Below are positions 8,323 through 16,406 of a stretch of DNA of 64,000 nt, in pieces. The DNA is from Neptuniibacter pectenicola (GTDB lineage Bacteria; Pseudomonadota; Gammaproteobacteria; Pseudomonadales; Balneatricaceae), in contig NZ_LUTS01000001.1 of the NCBI RefSeq assembly GCF_001597735.1, positions 248,001 to 312,000 on the forward strand, in the 5' to 3' direction. The notes under the pieces are model-generated. The model was given only the letters and a program-made list of their open reading frames with translations. It had not been told where the DNA came from and searched no databases. How positions within the stretch are numbered: the first letter of the stretch is position 1; each line of letters begins with the position of its first letter. A program made the translations under genes and the position numbers.

Positions 8323-8961
8323 GTGGAATTTCTGGTAAACGAAGCAGTTGAAGATTATGCCTTTCAAAGTACAACCCCTGAGCCCGCACTACTTCAGGAG
8401 TTAATCGACGAAACCAACAAAAATATGGGCTGGCCACAAAAACTATCAGGCCGTTTAGTAGGACGCACCCTAAAACTGCTTGCACAACTCCACCAGCCAA
8501 AAAACGTATTAGAGATTGGCATGTTCACCGGCTACTCCGCGTTATCAATCGCTGAAGGTATGCCGGACGATGGAAAAATTATCTGCTGTGAAACCAACCC
8601 CCGTGCGATTGAGTTTGCCCAGACCTTTTTTGACCGCAGCCCCCATGGCCACAAAATAGAAGCGATTTTTGGCAAGGCGCTAGACACCCTTGAAACATTA
8701 GACATGACCTTGGACTTTACCTTTATCGATGCGGATAAACGTAACTACCTAAACTACTACCATAAAGTGCTAGAGATGACCCGTCCTGGCGGATTGATCG
8801 TTTTAGACAACATGCTATGGTCTGGCAAAGTACTTCAGCCCGAGTCCGATATTGATGACGTGCTTGTGGATCTAAATAAAGAGATCGCGACCGACCCAAA
8901 TGTGGAAAATCTATTCCTAACCGTCCGAGATGGTATCAATGTTGTTAGGAAGATCCGTTAA
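8323..8961 (+). CDS. class I SAM-dependent O-methyltransferase (methyltransf_3 family)
   Basis: The 212-residue protein matches the CCoAOMT/catechol O-methyltransferase-like family. LEIGMFTGYSALSIAEGMP is the SAM-binding motif I, and FIDADKRNYLNYY the metal/SAM-binding Asp region. VLDNMLWSGKVL carries the conserved DNxLWxGxV metal-site motif. These are cytoplasmic, divalent-metal-dependent methylases of catechol-like hydroxyls; the substrate here is unknown. The GTG start at 8323 places the usual NEAVEDYAF opening at the N-terminus. The stop overlaps the next ATG by 1 nt. Confidence 0.88.
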   Translation: MEFLVNEAVEDYAFQSTTPEPALLQELIDETNKNMGWPQKLSGRLVGRTLKLLAQLHQPKNVLEIGMFTGYSALSIAEGMPDDGKIICCETNPRAIEFAQTFFDRSPHGHKIEAIFGKALDTLETLDMTLDFTFIDADKRNYLNYYHKVLEMTRPGGLIVLDNMLWSGKVLQPESDIDDVLVDLNKEIATDPNVENLFLTVRDGINVVRKIR

Positions 8962-9371
8962 TGTTGTATTTACTCAAAAATCATTTAACCGAAACACCCA
9001 GCATCGAGAAGATTGAAGCCCCATTGGCGATGATCCGCTCAGAAGACTACGGCATATCAACCGCCGCCGAACTATTGGATCTCTATCTAGAAACCGATAA
9101 CGATGCGCCGTTAATGCCCCTATTAATCCAGATCCGCAATGAGATCATTGAGGACCTAGATCAAATTAACTCGGTGAAAGAGATCTATGGGCTCATGTAT
9201 TGGCTACTGGGTGATAACGGGATAGATAATCGCGGCGAATCCCTTGAAGAAACCGCTGACAGGCTGGGCGAAATGGATATCGAAAATGATACCGATCGCT
9301 ACAGCGATATCATCTTTCACCTAAAAGATGCCGTAGAAAGGCTGTACGATCTAGAACTCGCATTAGAGTAA
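8961..9371 (+). CDS. hypothetical acidic protein, 136 aa
   Basis: A soluble, strongly acidic, mostly helical protein with no signal peptide or cysteines. The TAATG junction with the methyltransferase gene shows translational coupling, so the two are probably expressed together. I do not recognise the family. Coupling alone does not establish a functional link. Confidence 0.6.
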   Translation: MLYLLKNHLTETPSIEKIEAPLAMIRSEDYGISTAAELLDLYLETDNDAPLMPLLIQIRNEIIEDLDQINSVKEIYGLMYWLLGDNGIDNRGESLEETADRLGEMDIENDTDRYSDIIFHLKDAVERLYDLELALE

Positions 9372-9405
9372 CCAACCATCACCGACTCAAGTAAAGGGAG
9401 GCAGT

Positions 9406-11769
9406 ATGCAAAAACGCGTTAAGCTACGTTGGTGGCTACTCTCTTTTTGCCTACTGTTTCTGATCGTTCTACCTGTCAGCTTATACTTTCTCTCGCCACT
9501 GCTGGCAAAAAAAGGGCTTGAGCATTGGTTACAAGCACAAAACTTTTCCCATATTGAGCTCGTCATGCAGCCTCCAACATGGAACACGCTGCATATAGAA
9601 AAGCTCAAGTTACAAAAAAAACAACCCGATAAACAACTCAGCCTTTCAACCGAACATATTCTTTTACGCTTCAACCCAATAGAACTGTATCTGCACCAAC
9701 GCCTCGACCTGATCCAGCTACCTAAATCTGATATCACCATTACCTATTCAACTTCTGCGGTTCAACCTGAAGAGGACGATGAACTGCTCGATCTCAGCAA
9801 CCTACTGCCCGAGCAATGGTTTAAAAAGATACCCGCTAACTTAGTCCAAGTGGGTGAACTTAATGTCAACCTTGATTACCCATCCAACACCGCTGACTGG
9901 CGCTTTAGCGGTGCCCTGCTATTTGATGGCGAAGAACTCTACAGCCGCGTAAAGTTTTACCGTAACAATAAAGACTTAGGTTGGGGTGACTTGAAACTAG
10001 GCTATGACAATCATTTTTATCTTCGGTTACTGGAAAACGACGACCCCTTCATAACAATCGATGGTGCCCTATCTTATACCGAGCAATTACAACTGGATTC
10101 GACCCAGCAAATAGAGATAACACGACTACAACGCTGGCAGAACGAAATCTTCCCGCCTGAGCCCCAAGAGCAACCTCTCAAGCAAGCACTCCCCAGCCTA
10201 ACGGGACACCTTGAAACTCAAGGCCGGACACTCTTCCCGCTGCGTACCAAATTAACACCGGATGCGCTGTTAGGCAGTATACAAACACAACAAAAGGTCA
10301 AAGCCACACTCAGCGTGCTTAAACCTATAGCCGCAATAGCGCAGGTCGACGCGCAATTAAGTGGAACCGTGGACTTTTCACTCAGCCATTTGGCCGTCGT
10401 TATGGATAGTGCCAGCACGTTATCCCTACTCAACATCAACCACGCCAGCTTGAGCAACCCCATTAAAAAGGCGAGTATCCAGTTTAAAAAAGCACTAAAT
10501 ATAGGCTTAAACCTCGCTAACACGACAAAAGACACCCCGTTAGAGCCGCAGATCGATCCCTTTAACGTCACAATCGTTACGACAGCGGTAGCCTTACCCG
10601 ATATCGACATAGCCCCATTAACGCTCAATCTGGATATGCAAAAAATAGCCTTAGCCCAAGGCTATTTCAAAGGCCGCGCCGAGCTTAAAAATATCGCAAT
10701 CAAACACCAACAAAAACAACAACCACTGATTAACTTTACGACAGGGTTCGAACTCAACAACGGCGTACTAAGCCAAACCTACGATCTAAACTCAACCGAG
10801 CTCCCATTGGCGGTTAGCGGCAAAACATCAACCCAGTTAGATTCATTGGCCAGCCAGTTTAGTTGGACGCTAAAACCGATCAGTTTAGCCGCCATCAATA
10901 CCCCTTTACGTAAATATGTCATCCTCCCCCCCGAACTCAGCCTCAAGGCGGGCACCTTATTCCATAAAGGTACGGGTCAGTTTAAAAACAACAAACTCTC
11001 CCTCATGGCGGATAACAGCATTCGACAAGCACAGATCGGCTGGAACGAGACACTGATAGAACAACTGGATCTGGATTCTAGAACCACACTCTCCACCTCA
11101 GGCACATTAATCGATACAGGCAATATTAAGCTTGGAAAGGTTACAAATGGTATTGAGATCACAAAGGTCAGTACTCATTACAGCTACACCCATGATCGTA
11201 GCAAAAGGCGTGATCTCATCTCACTTAACGCACTAAGCGCTGAGATACTCGGTGGCAACATTACAGTTAATGATATTGAGTTTGATCCGTTAAACCCAGA
11301 GATTGCCACCCAAGTGGATATTGAAGCGCTTGATTTAGGTGAAGTGCTCAAACTGGAGCAGCAACAGGGACTGTCAGGCGAGGGAAAACTCTCAGGCCAC
11401 TTTCCCCTACAGTATAAAGCGGGACAAGTCAGCATTAGCAACGGTAAATTGCTGAGCTTAGCACCAGGGGGGAAAATCATCTTCCTACCCAGCGCGTCAG
11501 TGTCTGCCTATGCTGCAACAAACATTGGCTTAAAAACAGCAATCGATGCGTTAGAAAACTTCCATTTTGAGCTGTTAAACATTCAACTTAATTATGAACC
11601 CGATGGCACCGCGTTACTCACAACACGCCTAAAAGGAAGTAACCCCAACTGGCATAATGGCCATCCCATCGACTTCACAATCAATGTTGAAGAGAATATA
11701 CCGACACTAATGAAAACGCTTCAATTTACAGATAAATTGACGAGAACGATTGAGAAGCGTTATCGTTGA
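9406..11769 (+). CDS. ydbH: YdbH-like AsmA-family intermembrane lipid transport protein
   Basis: A 787-residue protein with one N-terminal membrane anchor (about 8-30) and a long beta-rich periplasmic body with repeated alternating hydrophobic strands. The C-terminal part has the YdbH-type features (GLSGEGKLSGHFPL, SISNGKLLSLAPGGKI). In E. coli YdbH, TamB and YhdP form bridge-like conduits that carry phospholipid to the outer membrane, and YdbH works with the lipoprotein YnbE. Length is close to E. coli YdbH (about 880). GGGAGG precedes the ATG. The next two genes are ynbE and ydbL, confirming the assignment. Confidence 0.88.
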   Translation: MQKRVKLRWWLLSFCLLFLIVLPVSLYFLSPLLAKKGLEHWLQAQNFSHIELVMQPPTWNTLHIEKLKLQKKQPDKQLSLSTEHILLRFNPIELYLHQRLDLIQLPKSDITITYSTSAVQPEEDDELLDLSNLLPEQWFKKIPANLVQVGELNVNLDYPSNTADWRFSGALLFDGEELYSRVKFYRNNKDLGWGDLKLGYDNHFYLRLLENDDPFITIDGALSYTEQLQLDSTQQIEITRLQRWQNEIFPPEPQEQPLKQALPSLTGHLETQGRTLFPLRTKLTPDALLGSIQTQQKVKATLSVLKPIAAIAQVDAQLSGTVDFSLSHLAVVMDSASTLSLLNINHASLSNPIKKASIQFKKALNIGLNLANTTKDTPLEPQIDPFNVTIVTTAVALPDIDIAPLTLNLDMQKIALAQGYFKGRAELKNIAIKHQQKQQPLINFTTGFELNNGVLSQTYDLNSTELPLAVSGKTSTQLDSLASQFSWTLKPISLAAINTPLRKYVILPPELSLKAGTLFHKGTGQFKNNKLSLMADNSIRQAQIGWNETLIEQLDLDSRTTLSTSGTLIDTGNIKLGKVTNGIEITKVSTHYSYTHDRSKRRDLISLNALSAEILGGNITVNDIEFDPLNPEIATQVDIEALDLGEVLKLEQQQGLSGEGKLSGHFPLQYKAGQVSISNGKLLSLAPGGKIIFLPSASVSAYAATNIGLKTAIDALENFHFELLNIQLNYEPDGTALLTTRLKGSNPNWHNGHPIDFTINVEENIPTLMKTLQFTDKLTRTIEKRYR

Positions 11770-11817
11770 GCTAATTAAGACTTAAGTAACAAATGAAGCC
11801 TATATTGAGGAACGACC

Positions 11818-12018
11818 ATGAAACTAACTTCTTTACTTCCACCCTTAGCGCTTTTGATTGCGTTAGCTGGTGTTAGCGGATGTTCACCCCGTGTTGAAGT
11901 CGCCGTTCCCAGCGAACCCATCACTATCAATCTTAATGTTAAGATAGAACATGAAATTCTTGTCAAAGTGGATCGTGAAATTGACGACCTTCTATCTGAA
12001 AACAGCGATATTTTTTAA
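11818..12018 (+). CDS. ynbE: YnbE-like outer membrane lipoprotein
   Basis: 66 residues with a lipoprotein signal peptide ending in a lipobox (LAGVSGC, Cys22). A short segment (ITINLNVKIEHEILVKVDREI) follows that could form the beta strands stacking onto the YdbH C-terminus. In E. coli YnbE multimerises at the outer membrane and docks YdbH to complete the bridge. It is 48 bp after ydbH and 14 bp before ydbL, the standard operon order. Confidence 0.88.
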   Translation: MKLTSLLPPLALLIALAGVSGCSPRVEVAVPSEPITINLNVKIEHEILVKVDREIDDLLSENSDIF

Positions 12019-12032
12019 CGGGAGATTAAGTG

Positions 12033-12377
12033 ATGACACAGTTTAAACTACGTAATTTTATGGCCTTATTTGCACTTTTGCTCTCTATTATGGCAACACC
12101 CGTCTGGGCAATATCCATGGATGATGCCAAATCACAAGGGCTTATAGGCGAAAGAAGCAACGGCTATCTTGGTATTGTGACCTCAAATGCGTCCACTGAC
12201 GTACGCAAGCTCGTAGACACTATCAACAACAAACGTCGTTCCGCTTACGCAAATAGAGCCTCCAGCGCTGGCGTAGAACAGTCGGTGTTTGAAATTCGCA
12301 TGGGGCAACGCTTACAAGCGCGCACACCTGCAGGGCAATTTATTCAGCTCCCAAACGGCAATTGGCAAAAAAAATAA
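12033..12377 (+). CDS. ydbL: YdbL-like periplasmic protein (DUF1318)
   Basis: 114 residues with a signal peptide (about 1-27, ending TPVWA) and the DUF1318 pattern: AKSQGLIGERSNGYLGIV, then IRMGQRLQARTPAGQFIQ, then a C-terminal GNWQKK. In E. coli YdbL is proposed to regulate YnbE multimerisation and protect the YdbH-YnbE bridge. I chose ATG 12033 rather than the GTG at 12030 because GGGAG is 8 nt upstream of the ATG. It ends the three-gene operon. Confidence 0.9.
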   Translation: MTQFKLRNFMALFALLLSIMATPVWAISMDDAKSQGLIGERSNGYLGIVTSNASTDVRKLVDTINNKRRSAYANRASSAGVEQSVFEIRMGQRLQARTPAGQFIQLPNGNWQKK

Positions 12378-12451
12378 GCTAACGTCGAGTATCTACGGGC
12401 AAGTACCTAACACATAACAGGCTTGTTCGTAGATAACTAAAAGAGAGCAAC

Positions 12452-12979
12452 ATGAGTACTAAAGACCCGATCTATCGCCGCTTTAATCTCTTAGGCTTAA
12501 CACTGTGCCTAGTTGCCTTCGTCTATGCGATTTCCAGCCTACAAGATCCGATCACACATATCAGCAGCCCATTAATTTCAATATCAAAGCTGTTAGTGCT
12601 AACCAGCGCGGTACTCTTTTTTATCGCCTTAGCCCACAACCCGCGTACCTTTGGGCAGCGGATCTATGGTGTGATGAATTTTACCCTATCTGCCGCGGGT
12701 TTAGCCTTAGCAAGCTACCATTTATGGAAGCATTCAGCCGATAGCCAAAGTCCTCCCGCCTATTGTGAGCAACCCATTGAGTTACTGTTAGGGAGACAAC
12801 AGCATATTGATGCTAAACTAACCGAATTAATGAATGCGGCTGTTCAGTGTCCCGTTGAATCAGCTAACTTAATCGGCTTAGGTGCGGCAGAACAATGCCT
12901 GCTTTTATTTGTCAGCCTATTTGTGATCAGTTGGAAAATCTTGATCCGCCGCAAAAAAAATGAAGGGCTTTTTCTGTGA
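12452..12979 (+). CDS. DsbB-like four-helix membrane protein without the N-terminal CXXC
   Basis: 175 residues with four predicted membrane helices (about 12-30, 40-62, 72-92 and 145-165). A long periplasmic loop holds PAYCEQPIELLL and AAVQCPVES, matching the second cysteine pair of DsbB. The first DsbB pair (CXXC after helix 1) is missing; only one Cys lies within helix 1. Canonical DsbB passes electrons from DsbA to quinone using both pairs. This is therefore either a diverged or partial DsbB or an unrelated redox membrane protein. Its stop overlaps the LpxR-like start by 4 nt. Confidence 0.5.
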   Translation: MSTKDPIYRRFNLLGLTLCLVAFVYAISSLQDPITHISSPLISISKLLVLTSAVLFFIALAHNPRTFGQRIYGVMNFTLSAAGLALASYHLWKHSADSQSPPAYCEQPIELLLGRQQHIDAKLTELMNAAVQCPVESANLIGLGAAEQCLLLFVSLFVISWKILIRRKKNEGLFL

Positions 12980-14037
12980 CACCAACAACACCTCTGGCGT
13001 TAGCCTCCTGCTTATTGCTGACAACAGCACAGTCGGCCTGTGCTGAAACCGGTGCACCTTGGACCTTAAACCTCTATTTTGAAAATGATCTGTTCTCGGA
13101 AACCGATCAAGACTACACCAATGGTGTGCGCGCCTCTTGGGTTTCACCTAATGTGAATGATTACCTCAATGATGAGCGGCTGCCAAGCTGGGTACGAGGC
13201 ATAACGCCCTACCTTCCCCTGTTCGACCCCAGTGATAAAAACTCAACTCAGTTACAGCGCAACGTTGTTATTAGCGTTGGCCAGCAGATCTATACACCAC
13301 AAGATATTGATCGAACCACCATTGATCCTAATGATCGCCCTTATGCCGCGTGGTTATACACTGGGCTTGCTTACCATAGCCGCACCAAAAACAGAATGAA
13401 TACGGCTGAAATCAACTTAGGTATTGTCGGCCCCCTCGCCTTCGGGCAAGAGGCACAAGATTTTATCCATGACATTCGGGGCTTTGAAAAGTTTAAAGGG
13501 TGGGATAACCAACTCAAAAATGAACCTGGCTTACAGCTTGTCTACGAGCACAAAAACCGTATTATTCGCGGGCAATTTTCACCCTTCTTTGAATACGATA
13601 CGATTATCCACGGCGGTGGTAGCTTAGGAAATGTGGCGACCTACCTCAACGCCGGTGCAGAAGTCAGGTTCGGCTGGAACCTACCACAAGATTTTGGCAC
13701 ATCGGCTTTACGCAGCGGCGGGGATAATAGCGCGCCGGGCTTAGGTGATGGACGCTACCAGCGGGGTAGTCGAAATCATAACTTAGGGGTGCATGCGTTT
13801 ATATCAATGGATGGCCGCTGGGTGGTACAAGATATTTTCTTAGATGGAAACACCTTTAGGGATAGTCATTCGATCGACAAAGAGCACCTTGTTGGCGAAA
13901 CAGCTTTTGGTATTGCCGCGCTTTACCACGGCTGGAAAATTTCATTTGCTCAAGTTCATCGTAGCCGAGAGTTTAAAACACAAGATGAAGGGCACGCCTT
14001 TGGCTCCCTCAGCGTAAGCTACTCCTACAGCATATAA
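12976..14037 (+). CDS. LpxR-family lipid A 3'-O-deacylase (DUF2219)
   Basis: 353 residues with a signal peptide (about 1-23) and an outer-membrane beta-barrel. The family hallmarks are NLYFENDLFSETDQDYTNGV, with the catalytic Asn and Asp region, and NDRPYAAWLYTGL. LpxR removes the 3'-acyloxyacyl chain of lipid A in a Ca2+-dependent manner, altering host recognition or envelope packing. The start is GTG 12976, overlapping the preceding DsbB-like gene (GTGA). The coupling suggests a shared envelope role. The C-terminus ends in an aromatic-rich strand, SVSYSYSI, typical of barrels. Confidence 0.85.
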   Translation: MTPTTPLALASCLLLTTAQSACAETGAPWTLNLYFENDLFSETDQDYTNGVRASWVSPNVNDYLNDERLPSWVRGITPYLPLFDPSDKNSTQLQRNVVISVGQQIYTPQDIDRTTIDPNDRPYAAWLYTGLAYHSRTKNRMNTAEINLGIVGPLAFGQEAQDFIHDIRGFEKFKGWDNQLKNEPGLQLVYEHKNRIIRGQFSPFFEYDTIIHGGGSLGNVATYLNAGAEVRFGWNLPQDFGTSALRSGGDNSAPGLGDGRYQRGSRNHNLGVHAFISMDGRWVVQDIFLDGNTFRDSHSIDKEHLVGETAFGIAALYHGWKISFAQVHRSREFKTQDEGHAFGSLSVSYSYSI

Positions 14038-14083
14038 CCCCTGCTATCGATCCAAAAGAGCAACCATAGCCGCTGTCTCAAAC

Positions 14084-14131
14084 AAAAAAAATCTTAGACC
14101 AAACCGTGAAAGGCACGGTCTGATCTAAGAT
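14084..14131 (-). terminator. terminator of the copper receptor gene
   Basis: ATCTTAGA (14091-14098) pairs with TCTAAGAT (14124-14131), and CCGTG with CACGG inside. On the minus strand the stem is followed by seven T residues, fitting termination of the TonB receptor gene, whose stop is at 14163. Confidence 0.75.
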
Positions 14132-14162
14132 ATCGAGGGGGGGTTATTACAACAACAATCGA

Positions 14163-16148
14163 TTAAAAGTGTGCGCTAAGCTTGATCCAGATATTTTGGC
14201 CGGGCTCTGCCACCTGTATTGGCGCACTGTCTAACACATAATCACGGCTCTCATGCAGGGTATAATCTTTATCAAACAGATTATCGACACCCATCGCAAC
14301 CACAAAGCCATTACTCGCAGCATACTCACCGTGCAGGTTAACTAAGCCATAACCCGGTGTCTTACGAACATCTTGGCCACCGCAGGCATCACTGCTTAAA
14401 CAAACATCATTTTGCTGCGCAACCAGTTTCCACTCAATGCCCGCTTTCCACTGCTGCTTCTGATAATCCAGAGAGGTGTTTAACTCAAGCGGAGAGATAC
14501 GCGACAAGTTGGTATCATCACTTGTATTCTCACCCTCAAGCCAAGCCAGCGAGGAACCAAACTGCAAAGTCTCTGTTAATTTATAAGACAGTCCAGCTTC
14601 TAAACCGTACAGGGTGGCATCAACGTTTTTATACTGCTCGGTACCACCTGATTTAAACCGCAGAATGTAATCATCAACACGGTTATACCAACCGGTCAAT
14701 GTCCAGTTCAAATCACCTTGATCACTGGCCAATACGGCTTCTAATTGATGGTGTTTTTCCGGTGCTAACTGAGGATTACCGATCCAAGGGGTCGCGCCAG
14801 TTTTAGCCACATAACGCTCTGTTGCATCCGCCGTACGGACACTACGGGAGAAGGTTGTCTCAATCGTATACTGCTCATTAAGACGATGCGTCCATGACGC
14901 AAAACCACCTACGTTATTCTCATCACTATCGGTCTCAGTCGTACCGTTCACTGCCGTATATTGCGACGCTGGCGTTGCCATACCAAAGGTTTCACCCGCT
15001 CTAGAGGCCGATGCTTCAACGCGGTCATAACGCATACCGGCTTTAAGGACATCATCACGTGTAAGGGCCTTTTCACCTTCAACAAAGATACCGGTTTGGT
15101 CGATGGATACTCCCGGCCACTGACTAAACGCAGCCATGCCGTTCATATTCATATACGCAATGGCTGTCCGATCATTATTTTGCATATCGGCACCAAAGGT
15201 CCAATCAATATCAGCCGCATTGGCATCTAAAACAATACGCATACCTTCGGTATCAGAGGTTGAAGGCGAGCTCATCATACTGTTGTCCATTAAATGGATA
15301 ACATCCGATTTATACGCTTCTACTTTTAAACTACGCAACGCACCTTGAGTAAATTGATGCTCTAATTTAAGACGGGAGTTTTCTGCATCCGCATAAGGGC
15401 TGTTCATTTGAGCACCGGGGAACAGGACATCTTCCTCATTGGCTTTTTCAAAGCTCGCCTGTAGCATGGTGTTTTCGCCTAAACGAATCCCCGCCAAAAT
15501 CGCATTGGATTGGCTATCATACTTAGAATCGACCTCATTGCCCGCGCCATCATCATAGTTTTCAGACTCGCCTTCATGGGCAATAAAGCGGATATAACCA
15601 TCATCGTTACCTGCTTTAATATCTGCACCTAGCTCCCACTGCTCACCATTACCACGGTAGCTACCCGATATATCAGCGTTATAGCCTTTTTCATCGATCA
15701 TCGGCCAGTCGCGTTCAAACAAGACCGTTCCCCCAGATCCACCGCCACCATAAATCACGGTGCGATTGCCTTTAATGACCGTTACACGATCATAGCTATC
15801 AACCGAGGTATAAGCCGTTGGCGGATCCATACGGTTAGGACAGCCCCCATGAATATAGCCACCATCCAATAAGATATTGAGTTGAGTCTCTTTCTGACCA
15901 CGAATCACAGGGTCCAATGCGCGCCCACCCATTCGAACCGCAGAGACTCCACTCACACTACGCAGTAACTCCCCCCCATCAGAGACAGGAGACGCTTGAA
16001 CACCCGACGTAGATTTACTCACCGTTGTTTCTAATGAAGGTAGCCCTTGGTTGATCTCAATAACCATATTTTGATCAGAATCATGACCCGCTTGAGCCAA
16101 CTGAGAAACAGACGCGGCCACGCACAACGCTAAAGCTTTCTTTTTCAC
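14163..16148 (-). CDS. oprC: TonB-dependent copper receptor (OprC/NosA type)
   Basis: 661 residues with a signal peptide (1-20). A plug domain follows (about 40-165, containing RMGGRALDPVIRGQ and GGCPNRMDPP at 101-110), then a 22-strand barrel ending IWIKLSAHF. The CPNRMDPP stretch and Met-rich loops (MDNSMMSSP, YMNMNGM) are copper-ligand features of OprC and NosA. OprC imports Cu across the outer membrane with TonB energy; NosA is needed for copper insertion in nitrous oxide reductase. No nos or other copper genes are nearby. Its promoter region lies within 16149-16260. Confidence 0.9.
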   Translation of the reverse strand: MKKKALALCVAASVSQLAQAGHDSDQNMVIEINQGLPSLETTVSKSTSGVQASPVSDGGELLRSVSGVSAVRMGGRALDPVIRGQKETQLNILLDGGYIHGGCPNRMDPPTAYTSVDSYDRVTVIKGNRTVIYGGGGSGGTVLFERDWPMIDEKGYNADISGSYRGNGEQWELGADIKAGNDDGYIRFIAHEGESENYDDGAGNEVDSKYDSQSNAILAGIRLGENTMLQASFEKANEEDVLFPGAQMNSPYADAENSRLKLEHQFTQGALRSLKVEAYKSDVIHLMDNSMMSSPSTSDTEGMRIVLDANAADIDWTFGADMQNNDRTAIAYMNMNGMAAFSQWPGVSIDQTGIFVEGEKALTRDDVLKAGMRYDRVEASASRAGETFGMATPASQYTAVNGTTETDSDENNVGGFASWTHRLNEQYTIETTFSRSVRTADATERYVAKTGATPWIGNPQLAPEKHHQLEAVLASDQGDLNWTLTGWYNRVDDYILRFKSGGTEQYKNVDATLYGLEAGLSYKLTETLQFGSSLAWLEGENTSDDTNLSRISPLELNTSLDYQKQQWKAGIEWKLVAQQNDVCLSSDACGGQDVRKTPGYGLVNLHGEYAASNGFVVAMGVDNLFDKDYTLHESRDYVLDSAPIQVAEPGQNIWIKLSAHF

Positions 16149-16213
16149 ACAATCACCTTCATTAGATAAGACTAAATTACGCGAATTCTAATGGAAGGCT
16201 GGTTAAAAAGGGA

Positions 16214-16230
16214 TGTGACACAGTGTCGCA
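16214..16230. promoter_or_regulatory. GACAC-A-GTGTC palindrome upstream of the copper receptor
   Basis: A perfect 11-bp palindrome sits in TGTGACACAGTGTCGCA, about 70 bp upstream of the receptor start and 180 bp before gcvP. It could be an operator for a metal-responsive repressor. It does not match a copper-regulator box that I know, so this is positional inference only. I see no glycine riboswitch in this gap. Confidence 0.25.
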
Positions 16231-16406
16231 GATAAAGGCGATTTATTTTTCACCCCGCGCGCGTGTTCCAAATCAGGGAAAAAAGTTTCCTAAAGTAAAC
16301 TTTTGCTGTTTACCACTCACAAGAAAAGAAAAAAACAGGTATGATTAGCCCAAATTTTGAGCACTTTTTCTAACTACATTAGCAACTGATTACAGGTAAT
16401 TACACG

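Noticed and set aside
16149-16406. Glycine riboswitch before gcvP
   Set aside because: No tandem glycine aptamer motifs were recognisable; only a short palindrome and AT-rich promoter-like sequence.
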